A DNA stretch of 64,000 bases from Agromyces sp. S2-1-8 (GTDB lineage: Bacteria > Actinomycetota > Actinomycetes > Actinomycetales > Microbacteriaceae). The notes beneath the pieces are model-generated. The model had not been told where the DNA came from, ran no database searches, and was given only the letters and a program-made list of their open reading frames with translations. Where the stretch lies: assembly GCF_021129215.1 (NCBI RefSeq), contig NZ_JAJOLP010000001.1:3658001-3722000 (forward strand), in the 5' to 3' direction. This document shows positions 56,238-64,000 of this stretch, piece after piece (the first letter of the stretch is position 1; every line of letters starts with the position of its first letter). The translations under genes and the position numbers were made by a program.

Positions 56238-57143
56238 CTAATCATTGCCGTAGTCGGGTTCTTCATCGGGCTCATAGTCCCGTTTGATAGTGAATCTCAC
56301 GGGCAGATCGACAAGCTCGATGAGTTCCGCCCTATTCAGCACGAGCTGACACTTCGGACACGAGAAGTGGTCTGCGTACACTTCCAGCGTTTCGATTGGA
56401 CTCCACGGATCGCTGTCCCAGTCAATTTCTTGGCCACCAGTCTCCTCTCCTTCGAGCACTCCGTCTCCGCCACACGCCGGACATGCGGCTGTCTCCACAT
56501 AGAGGAGACCTGCACTCAGGTCTCTAGCGTGGATTAGCTCATCTCTAAGGCCAGCAGCGATCGCTGGATTCCCGCGCTGCGCGAGCCGCTGTTGAGACCG
56601 GGCGATCAGCGAGTCGACGTGTTCCTGAACGTGGTGGGTGTGCCCCTGAAGATAGCGTTCGACTTGTTCGAGCCGGACGCCCCCCACGAACGCGTGAAGA
56701 TCCTGATCAAGGGCCACAACCAGGATGCTTGCTTGGTTCCAGTACCGTCCCCACCACACATGCTCGGGCAGGTTCGGTAGCCCCGTCCCTATACCGTGCA
56801 GATATTCGTTTCGGCCAGCACTTATGAGCGCAGCCTCCTTCTGCGCGAACGGGCGAAAGGCTCGTTCGGAGCGCGCCCAAAGCGTCTTAGCCGCGACCGT
56901 TTCCACCGGTGAACCGTCGTACGCCACGACTCCTAGCGCCGCCAACACGTTCTTGCCCTCTGCGTCGGGCGGAATGATTAGCAGAGGAGACACTCGCGCC
57001 AGCGCCGCCTTCGCAAGTAGCTCCAAGGCCGCAGCCGCCCAGAAGGCTCTTTCCTCGAAATCTCGGACGCCCTCCGACTCAAGGGCTCGCGTGATGAAGA
57101 GCTTGGCCTTTGCCCATAATTCACCGTGTTCGGGGACTGGCAT
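56238..57143 (-). CDS. HEPN-like protein with C-terminal zinc ribbon
   Basis: 301 residues. Residues about 10-130 are helical (FWAAAALELLAKAALARVSP), and GRNEYLHG contains the Arg-x4-His motif of HEPN ribonucleases. Residues about 140-210 add further helices (RYLQGHTHHVQEHVDSLIAR). A zinc ribbon follows with CPACGGDG and, after an acidic stretch, CPKCQ. HEPN proteins with RxxxxH cut RNA in toxin-antitoxin and abortive-infection systems. Its ATG shares a base with the TAA of the upstream gene (TAATG), so it is translated in a coupled way with the dioxygenase. The nuclease activity is inferred from the motif only. Confidence 0.72.
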   Translation of the reverse strand: MPVPEHGELWAKAKLFITRALESEGVRDFEERAFWAAAALELLAKAALARVSPLLIIPPDAEGKNVLAALGVVAYDGSPVETVAAKTLWARSERAFRPFAQKEAALISAGRNEYLHGIGTGLPNLPEHVWWGRYWNQASILVVALDQDLHAFVGGVRLEQVERYLQGHTHHVQEHVDSLIARSQQRLAQRGNPAIAAGLRDELIHARDLSAGLLYVETAACPACGGDGVLEGEETGGQEIDWDSDPWSPIETLEVYADHFSCPKCQLVLNRAELIELVDLPVRFTIKRDYEPDEEPDYGND

Positions 57144-57775
57144 TATGCGTCCATCCCACTCACAAATGCGACTCGATGTACACGGCGCGTGGCCGGATCG
57201 ACGGCCTTACCACGTGCATGAAGTGCACGTCTGTTGGCGATCATTAGCAACATGTTCGGTTCCGTCCATTCGTGCCGCACTGCCCTCACCAGGAGACTTT
57301 CAAAGTCGCCCACTGCTCGCCGCGCGTTCTCGTCGGCCGGTGTCATGCAGCCTGGGTCGTAACGCCACCTTCCATCGGCATCCGTCGCGACAGAATAGAA
57401 CGAGCCTCGTTCACCCGTCACGCGGAAGACGCCCTGAGCCTGCGACTCAGTTGGAGAATTGGGCCTACTCAGTAGCGTCGGAGTGGACGACGGACTCGAA
57501 GACGCGAGGATTACGATGTCCGGCATTCGTCGGAGGTGGGCGCCATCTGTGTGAAGGGGCTGCCCCTCCAAGCCGACCATCGCGCTCAAGGAACGAGGAT
57601 GTGCTTCCTCTGCGGTTACTGCACGCAACGTTGTTATTTCAGGTTCACCGCGGCGAATCGGCACTGACAGCCATCCGGCATCCCTTGCTTCCGTTGCCAA
57701 CGCGGCAATGGAGCCGCGAGCTGATACCCAACCACGCGCCAATGCTTCTGTGGCAAGTTCCATCAGAATATTCAT
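57143..57775 (-). CDS. TauD/TfdA-like Fe(II)/2-oxoglutarate dioxygenase
   Basis: 210 residues. GQPLHTDGAH contains the His-x-Asp iron ligands, and NRRALHARGKAVDPATRRVH contains the distal His and the Arg for 2-oxoglutarate, in the order and spacing of TauD-fold enzymes; DPGCMTPADENARRAVGDFE before it also recalls this family. It is shorter than TauD (about 280) and lacks part of the lid. Its stop overlaps the HEPN gene start (TAATG). Pairing a dioxygenase with a HEPN protein suggests modification of a nucleic acid or of the partner, but it could equally act on a small molecule. Confidence 0.75.
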   Translation of the reverse strand: MNILMELATEALARGWVSARGSIAALATEARDAGWLSVPIRRGEPEITTLRAVTAEEAHPRSLSAMVGLEGQPLHTDGAHLRRMPDIVILASSSPSSTPTLLSRPNSPTESQAQGVFRVTGERGSFYSVATDADGRWRYDPGCMTPADENARRAVGDFESLLVRAVRHEWTEPNMLLMIANRRALHARGKAVDPATRRVHRVAFVSGMDA

Positions 57776-58021
57776 CGCCCGAGTGTCGCACGCCCGAACG
57801 AGTCCGCAGCGAGCCTCGCCCAGCCAAGCGGCCCGAAATCACGGAGGCGACGAATGCGACGATGACGCGCTGGCGCTGCACGCCGAGCGAGGACGCTCCC
57901 AGAGGACAGAGTCGCCTGCGTTCCTGCCCTGCATCACGGCTGCCGCTTTGATCACACGCTCCGATCAACTGAGATCTCAGGTGAGCATGCCACGGCAACC
58001 GGTTCCCGTCGGAAGGCGCAC

Positions 58022-60442
58022 TTACCGGCGCTTCCGTCTCCGGCGGGGCTGCGCCCTCTGCCCTGCTAGTTTCTTCAATACGTGCTCGGTGCTCTGCATG
58101 GCGGTCGCGGGCTGCAGCCGGGCGGCAACAGCCTGCTCGGATTCAGTGAGCTCGTCAGGTATCGCCTCGTAGTAGGCGCCGAACATCTCTCCAGTTGCCC
58201 CGTCGAAGGCAAACAGCGCAGATCTAGCGACCCCTAGCTGATGCCCTTTAGCCCGGAGGTACTTACGCTTCTCGACCTCCCACTTCTCGCGATCGCGGCC
58301 AGCTGGGCAAGTCGCCCACACGAGGATCCAACCGCCGTCGTCGAGCGTAAGTAGAGGTGTGGTGATAGTCCGCTCCATCGACCCGCCGTCAGACGCCCTA
58401 GATACGTCGACGCCATGGCGTGCCATCCTCCGCTGCGCTCTTGCGTCCCCGGACAACAGGGATGCAGCGATCGAGTAAGCACCGTAGGTGCCCTGCTTGT
58501 CGATCCCTTCGATGAGCGGTTCGAGAGGGGTCGGAGTCATACGTGGTTTGGGAGGGGCCGACGGCAGCCTGGTCTTGCCCTGTCGCCCACGGAGGTGGTC
58601 CTCGAAGTACCAAGCATCAAGGTGATCCGTGCGGCTCGTAATCACTCCGGGGATCTGTTGCCGCCACCGCTCTCGCTCGGACGCCCCGACGGCCGGAAGA
58701 AATGTGAAGGTAGACCTCAACAGTTCCGGGTCCTCCTCAACGTAGAGGCCGGCTTCGAAGAAATACAGGAAGAGGTCGAGTTCGTCGGTCGCTGTATAGA
58801 GGACTGTCGCCTCGGAGTGACGGCGTCTCCGAAGATAGAGGAGGAACTCCGCCGGATGACGAATCAGCTCTGCGATCAAATCGAGGTCATGAATGGAGAC
58901 CGTCCACGGGACAGACTCCACCGAAATCAACCCAGCTTTCACGAGTTCCGCTGTAGCAGTTGATGTTGACGTGAGGTCGTCAAGGCTGACGGCCACGGTG
59001 TGAACCTCTCGCACGCCAGCCAAGTCGATCCACCCCAGTCCGTGAATGCGGACGCCACCGTCCTCTTTGATCCGCTGGACCAGTCGATCAGCCTGCTCAG
59101 CCGCTTTCGTAATAATGCCCGTAAGGTCCTTGCGCAGGCGAAAACTGGTGCCAGATCGAGACTGGGCGCTGAGCGCCACCGCCTTATCTTCGATGACGAT
59201 GGCGACATCATCCACGATGAGCAAGTGGTCACCCTCGACACGCTTGGTGTAGTGATCGGGTTCCATGGCCTTCTCGGCCCCGTCCGCGGGCACGTAATAG
59301 CGAAATGCGTGCCACGCTCGAGCGGACGGGAGCAGCCGTTCGAATGCTTGCCGAGTCCGCAGCTCCAAGAGACTGCCCCTGTGCGCTTGGTAAGGCTCCC
59401 AACCGCTCGTCGAGCGCATCGCAGCCTCGAGTCCCTCGCGTATGGCCACCTGGGTGAGGGCCGGGTGTATGAGAAGGGCGCGGCCCGAATCCGTCCGCAC
59501 GATTGGTTTCGAACGGAGTGGATTGTCGCCCGTCAGAAATGCCCGAACCGCCCCTTCAACATCAATGACGGGACTCGGCGCCCACGTGAATCGGTCGAAG
59601 ACCGCACCCACCAACTCGGCGGGAAGTTGAGTGGCGCGAGTAACATCGGCGACCGAAACGGATGCCGCGACCGCGTCGGGCTGGAGTGCAAGGTCGAGTT
59701 GTCGAGTCGCGTCGCGCAGTTGATCATCGTTTGCTATCCCATGTTCATGGTTTTGCCTCGTGTTCTCGTATTTTCGGAGTGCGGCCTCCTTCCGTCGATT
59801 CATGTTCCTAGTCTGGAGATCGTTCAAGCTGGTCAAGACAACAATCGCCTCGGAGACGCCGAAGCCTATTGCGGCCCGAAGATGCTTATCAACCGATTCC
59901 TCGCCGAACAGAGCCCGGGTGGTTTCTTCTAGCAACTCCGCGTACGAAGAACCTCTCATCGACATTTCTGTGATCTGCAAGGTGGCACTGATCCAACCGA
60001 GCGGATCATCTTCGTCGGCGGCGGCGACCGCTCGAACACTGGCCAGGTGCCGCAAATCCTCGGCAATCTGGAGGCATTCTTCAATGACCGCCGCTGGTTG
60101 GGTCGTAGAAGTCGCAGCCGAACCCGCCGTCTTCATGGCCACAATCGCAATCAGCTCGACACAGCTAAAACCGTTCTCGATACCGGCTTGGTACGTCGGG
60201 TGACCTGAATGCCAAGGCAACGCCCAGAGGCGTCCCTGCTCGATTACTTCGAGCGCGCTCTGTCCGCGCATTAGCTCGACCATCCTCGCGATTGCCGAAC
60301 GAATTTGCTCGTCTAGCCCCTCGACGAGTCGGTCTGGGTCAAGCCCGGAAATTGTCTGGGTGATCACATCGAGTGAATGCGCAATTGCCTCCGCGTGGAC
60401 ATCGACGGGTGCTGGTGCTCTTCTATCGCGCGACTTCCCCAT
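58022..60442 (-). CDS. 806-residue protein with PD-(D/E)XK nuclease motif
   Basis: No named family recognised. The N-terminal 340 residues are mostly helical. At about 355-421 a restriction-endonuclease-like core is visible: helix GSLLELRTRQAFERLL, then GDHLLIVDDVAIVIEDKAVA with Asp405 and Glu418-x-Lys420, spaced as in D-x(n)-ExK nucleases, followed by the helix LTGIITKAAEQADRLVQRIK. The C-terminal half has mixed sheet segments and ends in an Arg-rich tail (RAQPRRRRKRR). GC content is lower than the host. It lies 246 bases upstream of the dioxygenase/HEPN pair on the same strand and may form one operon with them. It is a likely effector nuclease of the island. Confidence 0.72.
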   Translation of the reverse strand: MGKSRDRRAPAPVDVHAEAIAHSLDVITQTISGLDPDRLVEGLDEQIRSAIARMVELMRGQSALEVIEQGRLWALPWHSGHPTYQAGIENGFSCVELIAIVAMKTAGSAATSTTQPAAVIEECLQIAEDLRHLASVRAVAAADEDDPLGWISATLQITEMSMRGSSYAELLEETTRALFGEESVDKHLRAAIGFGVSEAIVVLTSLNDLQTRNMNRRKEAALRKYENTRQNHEHGIANDDQLRDATRQLDLALQPDAVAASVSVADVTRATQLPAELVGAVFDRFTWAPSPVIDVEGAVRAFLTGDNPLRSKPIVRTDSGRALLIHPALTQVAIREGLEAAMRSTSGWEPYQAHRGSLLELRTRQAFERLLPSARAWHAFRYYVPADGAEKAMEPDHYTKRVEGDHLLIVDDVAIVIEDKAVALSAQSRSGTSFRLRKDLTGIITKAAEQADRLVQRIKEDGGVRIHGLGWIDLAGVREVHTVAVSLDDLTSTSTATAELVKAGLISVESVPWTVSIHDLDLIAELIRHPAEFLLYLRRRRHSEATVLYTATDELDLFLYFFEAGLYVEEDPELLRSTFTFLPAVGASERERWRQQIPGVITSRTDHLDAWYFEDHLRGRQGKTRLPSAPPKPRMTPTPLEPLIEGIDKQGTYGAYSIAASLLSGDARAQRRMARHGVDVSRASDGGSMERTITTPLLTLDDGGWILVWATCPAGRDREKWEVEKRKYLRAKGHQLGVARSALFAFDGATGEMFGAYYEAIPDELTESEQAVAARLQPATAMQSTEHVLKKLAGQRAQPRRRRKRR

Positions 60443-60630
60443 TGGAGCATCAGATCACGAGCCACCGACCTCCGATACCCGTTGGCCCATATCCATGGAG
60501 CGACACCGTGTCCGCGGTACCCGACGAGCCGATCGACTCGCCAAACGTCCTCGCGGAGCTGCTCCGGTATCCGTTGACGCACCCCTCCCACCGGCGTAGA
60601 CCTGAGGCATCCCGAGAAGGAGGTGCCGTC

Positions 60631-61026
60631 ATGGCGAAGGATCTCTTGGTCACCCTCGAGGATCAGCCCGGCGAGGGGGCTCGACTCGGCGAGGCGCTCG
60701 GCAACGCGGGCGTGAATATCGAGGGCCTCTGCGCGATCATGGAGGGCGGTCGGGGCGCCGTCCACATCCTCGTCGAAGACGTCGCGGGCGCCAGGGCCGC
60801 GCTCGAGGGCGCCGGCATCACGGTCGATGCCGAGACCGATGTCATCGTCAGTCCAGCGCTGCCCGAGCCCGAACTCGACACGCCGGGCGTGTTCGGTGAG
60901 ATGGCTCGGGCCCTCGCCGAGGCGGGCATCAACATCTCGCTCGTCTACGTGGCATCCCGAAACCGGGTCGTGCTCGCGACGAGCGACAACCAGAAGGCGA
61001 CGCAGCTGCTGCAGTCGATGATGTAG
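60631..61026 (+). CDS. Tandem ACT-domain protein
   Basis: 131 residues containing two ACT-like ligand-binding folds: LLVTLEDQPGEGARLGEALG, then NAGVNIEGLCAIMEGGRGAV, and the second with GVFGEMARALAEAGINISLV and YVASRNRVVLATS. ACT domains bind amino acids and usually regulate enzymes. GAGAAGGAGG lies 8 bases before the ATG and fixes the start. It marks the return of host-like, high-G+C DNA beyond the island, and the nonamer GAGGCATCC reappears at 60605. No partner enzyme is nearby. Confidence 0.87.
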   Translation: MAKDLLVTLEDQPGEGARLGEALGNAGVNIEGLCAIMEGGRGAVHILVEDVAGARAALEGAGITVDAETDVIVSPALPEPELDTPGVFGEMARALAEAGINISLVYVASRNRVVLATSDNQKATQLLQSMM

Positions 61027-61048
61027 CGACCGACTAGCTGCCTCGAGA

Positions 61049-61442
61049 TCAGTCGCGGACGCCGCGGCGATCGGGATCGTACGCCTTGATCTCGAACTCG
61101 CTGGGCGGGGGGCAGCTGCGTCATGCTGTCGCCCTCGTACCAGAAGCACTCGATACCGGCGAGCACCTCCTGGCCGGTGTGGGCGTGACGTGTGAAGAGA
61201 ATGACCTCCCCGGTCCCGTCGCGGTGGATCGCCTCGGTGATGATCCGCATCCCGGGTCGGACAGCGGGAAGCACGAAGTCGACCGAGGCGCACCCACAGG
61301 CACAGCCACCACTGACCTCAGCGGCTGCCGCCTACCGACGGAGTTCGACTGCGCCGGGGAACTCGGGCTCGACGAGCGCGTCGAGGAAGGCACGCTCACG
61401 GCTGGTCAGCGAGCGCGGAATCGGATTCGCCACATCTCCCAT
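61049..61442 (-). pseudogene. Disrupted hypothetical gene (in-frame stop and frameshift)
   Basis: Reading from ATG 61442: MGDVANPIPRSLTSRERAFL and on to VELRR, then a TAG (61332-61334, where CAG would give Gln), then in the same frame CACGCASVDFVLP, RPGMRIITEAIHRDGTGEVI and FWYEGDSMTQLPP. After a run of C bases near 61100 the sensible reading moves by one base to SEFEIKAYDPDRRGVRD and the stop at 61049. So one nonsense change and one 1-base shift break a gene of about 130 residues that seems otherwise conserved (early SxxERAFLDALxxPEFPG motif). A sequencing error is possible for the frameshift. Confidence 0.6.
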
Positions 61443-61459
61443 CTTGCAGCCCCATGAGG

Positions 61460-61899
61460 CCCTTCGGGCTGACTGCGCTCAAGCTGCCGCGCTTCGCATT
61501 GATCCCGCCTCCTGAGTCGGCGACGCCACCGAAGCCACCGGCGAACTGACGTTCCGTTCGATCCGCATCGGCCCGCGCTCACGGCGTTCGGTCGCGAGCG
61601 GAGGCACCGGCTCCCGAGTTGCTTCCTGCGCGACGCCGCTGGTCGACTCGGCGAGACGCTCGGCCACGAGCGTCCACATCGAGAGCCGACGCCCCTCGCC
61701 CCCCCCGGCCCATGCCGGCACATCGTGACAGGTCATGCGGGCTCGTCGCCCTGATTCGTACTCCCCGCGAACTGGGGAGTACGCCGTGAGAACGGCGTCG
61801 ATAGGCTCACGTGAAGCCGACGTCTCCGCTTCGACTGACCCGGACCCTTCGCTTGAAGCGACGGTGGCGATGCTCGCTGCCGTCATCGTCGACGATTGA
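61460..61899. other. 440-base gap without a supported gene
   Basis: Two overlapping, opposite small frames start near 61736. One (61736-61899, plus strand, about 54 residues ending in MLAAVIVDD directly before the next ATG) could be a small gene co-transcribed with 61900. The other runs on the minus strand towards 61480. Neither has a good ribosome binding site or clear codon bias, so neither is called. Confidence 0.4.
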
Positions 61900-62394
61900 A
61901 TGGAGAAGCGCCCTGTGTTCGTGATCGAACCGGATCCCGAGCGGCCTCGGAAACGCCGCGTCGTCGATCGAGAACGAGATGCCGCGCTCGTACCCCTCGG
62001 CATGCGCGCGTACGAAGCGATCCGGCTGATGAAGCTCGTGTGGGGCGAGCGGGTGATCCCGTTCGAATACGAGCTCGAGCCCGTCGCCGCCGAAGCCGGC
62101 AAGCGCTTCGTCGGTCGCGTCTCTGGCTTCGGCACGAGCCCGATCGCCGCTGAGCAGGCCGGCACCTCCCGATACCGCTTCGCCAATGATGAGGAACGAC
62201 GCGCTGCCGAGCGACTCGTGGCCGAGGCGCTGCTCGTCTACGGGGACTTCTACGACGGCCTGGACCACCCCGACGGAGTCTTCACCGTCGAGGTGCCGAC
62301 GGAGGCGTACGGAACCTTCGCCTACACCCCTTCTTCCTTCGGTTACATGACCAACGCGACTTCGCCCGGCACCACGGGTGGGAGCACCCGATGA
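61900..62394 (+). CDS. Hypothetical protein
   Basis: 164 residues, not recognised. The N-terminal half is basic (RPRKRRVVDRERDAALVPLG), then MRAYEAIRLMKLVWGERVIP is helical, and the end is Gly/Thr-rich. The ATG directly follows the TGA of a possible 54-codon frame. Third-base G+C is somewhat lower than in most neighbouring genes. There is no signal peptide or membrane helix. Confidence 0.6.
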   Translation: MEKRPVFVIEPDPERPRKRRVVDRERDAALVPLGMRAYEAIRLMKLVWGERVIPFEYELEPVAAEAGKRFVGRVSGFGTSPIAAEQAGTSRYRFANDEERRAAERLVAEALLVYGDFYDGLDHPDGVFTVEVPTEAYGTFAYTPSSFGYMTNATSPGTTGGSTR

Positions 62395-62639
62395 GCGGCG
62401 AAGGATGCGATCATCGCCGACTCGCCTCCGAAGCGGGCGGATGCCGCTCCTGACCAGCCTCGGAGTCCGAGTGACGCTCGCACCCGGCAATCGCGGTGCA
62501 ACGCCGAATGATGGATGCCACGGCGCGCGACTTCTCCTCCACAGGGCCACGTGTACGTCGATTATCCACAGGCAGAATCCCAGATCATCACTGATTTCCA
62601 GCGATCTCGAATGTCAGTGGGTGGGTACAGGATTGAACC

Positions 62640-64000
62640 ATGGAAGAGACCTCGCCACCCGGGCACACCGCACCCGCGGCGCAGGCCGCGCTGCACGCGC
62701 TGGCCGCCCTCGAGCGCGAGGTGGCGAGTCTCCGTGAGGCGTGGACCGGCGCGATGCCGGCGTGGGGCGCGAGCTTCGGCTCGACGCAGTTCGACCTCGA
62801 GCAGATGAGCGACCCGGGTCTCATCCGGGTCACCGACGCCCTCGCGAAGACGCGGCGCGACATCGACGCCGTGCTCGCCCGGGTCGCCGCCGAGGTCGCG
62901 CGCCGCTCCGGGCCCGAGTTCGGCGAGACCGGGCTCGCGAAGGCGCAGGGGTTCCACAATCCGACCCGGCTCATCGCGGCATCCACCGGGGCATCGCGCA
63001 CCGACGCGCAGCGGCTGATCGCGGTGGGCACCGCCACCGCCGAGCGGCACACCTTCAGCGGCGAGCGGGCGCCCTCGAGGCATCCGCACGTGGCGGCTGC
63101 GCTCGCGACGGCGGCGATCGGTCTCGACGCGGCATCCGCGATCACCTCGATGCTCGACCGGGCGTGGGCGAGGGCCGACGCCTCTCGAATCGATGTCGTC
63201 GAAGCGGCGCTCGTCGAGCTGGCGGCGCAGGTTCCGCTCGAGACCCTCCTGCGCGGAGTCCGCGAGGCTGAGGCGAGGCTCGACCCCGACGGCGTCGAAC
63301 CCCGCGACGACGAACTCCGCACCGAGCGCTCGTTGACGATGCGCGAAGACCGCCACGGCATGGTGCACCTGCAGGCCCGGCTCGACCCAGAGAGCGCCGC
63401 GCCGGTCAAGGCCGCGATCGAGGCGCTCGTGAGCGATGCGCTGCGCCGACGTCGGCCGGTCGACGGCGACCACGCGCCCGTCGTCGACGACGACCGCTCG
63501 ATCCCGCAGATCCAGGCCGACGCACTCGCCGCGCTCGCGCGCCACACACTCGGCTGCACCCAGACCCTCACGCCCCTCGCGAAGACCACGGTCGTCGTGC
63601 GCGTCGACCTCGACACGCTCGTGAGCGGCCTCGGGCACGCCAACATCGACGGGCTCGACCAGCCCGTCCCGGCGTCGACCGTGCGTCGCATGGCCGCCGA
63701 CGCCGAGGTCATCCCGGCCGTGCTCGGCGGCGAGAGCCTCCCGCTCGACCTCGGTAGGGCGGCCCGGCTCTTCACCAAGGCGCAGCGTCTCGCCCTCGGC
63801 GAGCGCGACGGCGGCTGCGCCTCGTGCGGCCAGAACATCGCCTACGTCGAGGCGCACCACATCCGCTGGTGGGAGCGAGATACCGGCCCGACCGACCTCT
63901 CGAACGGCGTGATGCTGTGCAGCTTCTGCCACCACCGCATCCACCGCGACGGGTGGAGGATCGACGCGGGCCCGAGCGAGGTGTGGTTCATTCCGCCACC
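62640..64000 (+). CDS. DUF222/HNH endonuclease domain protein, cut by the window end
   Basis: The first 453 residues are visible and the frame is open at base 64000. Residues about 40-320 form a DUF222 region (RRDIDAVLARVAAEVARRSG, then TGASRTDAQRLIAVG and VHLQARLDPESAAPVKAAIE). The HNH nuclease core is near the end: CASCGQNI, then YVEAHHIRWWERDTG, and LCSFCHHRIHRDGW, with Cys pairs binding structural zinc and His-His at the active site. Such DUF222-HNH genes are present in many copies in actinobacteria, including mobile-type copies. The ATG at 62640 precedes METTSP-like residues MEETSPPGH. Confidence 0.9.
   Translation, partial: MEETSPPGHTAPAAQAALHALAALEREVASLREAWTGAMPAWGASFGSTQFDLEQMSDPGLIRVTDALAKTRRDIDAVLARVAAEVARRSGPEFGETGLAKAQGFHNPTRLIAASTGASRTDAQRLIAVGTATAERHTFSGERAPSRHPHVAAALATAAIGLDAASAITSMLDRAWARADASRIDVVEAALVELAAQVPLETLLRGVREAEARLDPDGVEPRDDELRTERSLTMREDRHGMVHLQARLDPESAAPVKAAIEALVSDALRRRRPVDGDHAPVVDDDRSIPQIQADALAALARHTLGCTQTLTPLAKTTVVVRVDLDTLVSGLGHANIDGLDQPVPASTVRRMAADAEVIPAVLGGESLPLDLGRAARLFTKAQRLALGERDGGCASCGQNIAYVEAHHIRWWERDTGPTDLSNGVMLCSFCHHRIHRDGWRIDAGPSEVWFIPP

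Noticed and set aside
57776..58021. Small minus-strand frame between the nuclease and dioxygenase genes
   Set aside because: It overlaps the dioxygenase start region, has no ribosome binding site and no recognisable sequence; more likely an untranslated gap of an operon.
61479..61737. Possible small minus-strand protein starting near 61737
   Set aside because: It starts on top of an opposite small frame, contains a run of eight G bases and lacks a translation signal or family match.
62562..63944. A 460-codon minus-strand frame opposite the DUF222/HNH gene
   Set aside because: The plus strand has DUF222 and HNH motifs; the minus frame shows no domain.

Overview
This window looks like the chromosome of a high-GC actinobacterium, most likely a member of the Microbacteriaceae close to Agromyces, Microbacterium or Leifsonia. 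The reasons are the G+C content near 70 percent, strong G/C third-position bias, many apparently leaderless genes with a TANNNT box 6-7 bases before the start codon, a DUF222/HNH endonuclease gene, and a nonamer, GAGGCATCC, scattered at about 30 places on both strands. The family assignment is inference. I saw no rRNA, tRNA, CRISPR array or intact insertion sequence.

Left part (1-21 kb): scavenging and catabolic modules, each made of a transporter, a hydrolase and a regulator. After the end of a GH36 alpha-galactosidase and an EamA exporter comes a ureohydrolase / NTF2-like / NCS1 permease / cyclase operon facing an XRE-cupin regulator. Next are an NCS1 permease plus NylB-like serine hydrolase facing a TetR regulator; an XRE-cupin regulator facing a thioredoxin-reductase-like flavoprotein; an endonuclease/phosphatase-fold enzyme; a membrane protein behind a CsoR-like palindrome; a DAO-type oxidase; and an APC permease plus amidase facing another TetR regulator.

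21-33 kb: an ABC-F antibiotic-resistance-type ATPase sits behind a structured leader with a 7-codon upstream ORF. A sugar locus follows: a DeoR regulator and a GH4 glycosidase on one strand, and a tightly overlapping pfkB / binding protein / permease / permease operon on the other, followed by a very large secreted PIG-L-type deacetylase.

33-53 kb: ordinary accessory genes (VOC proteins, DUF2306 protein, second DeoR regulator, CGNR regulator, MFS exporter, MarR/azoreductase pair, a FosX-type fosfomycin hydrolase, a methyltransferase), a 1505-residue secreted cadherin/beta-helix protein, a flavoprotein, a CPBP protease, and a ClpC-type unfoldase behind a HAIR-like heat-shock operator.

53.8-60.4 kb: an island with visibly lower G+C and different codon use, without the GAGGCATCC nonamer. 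It holds a membrane-anchored HerA-type ATPase, a remnant of a type I restriction HsdR subunit, an 806-residue protein with a PD-(D/E)XK nuclease motif, and a translationally coupled pair of a TauD-like dioxygenase and a HEPN-like RxxxxH protein. I propose this as a candidate undescribed antiphage or mobile-element defence locus. The right end returns to host-like DNA with an ACT-domain protein, a pseudogene carrying a stop and a frameshift, a hypothetical gene, and the start of a DUF222/HNH endonuclease gene cut by the window edge.
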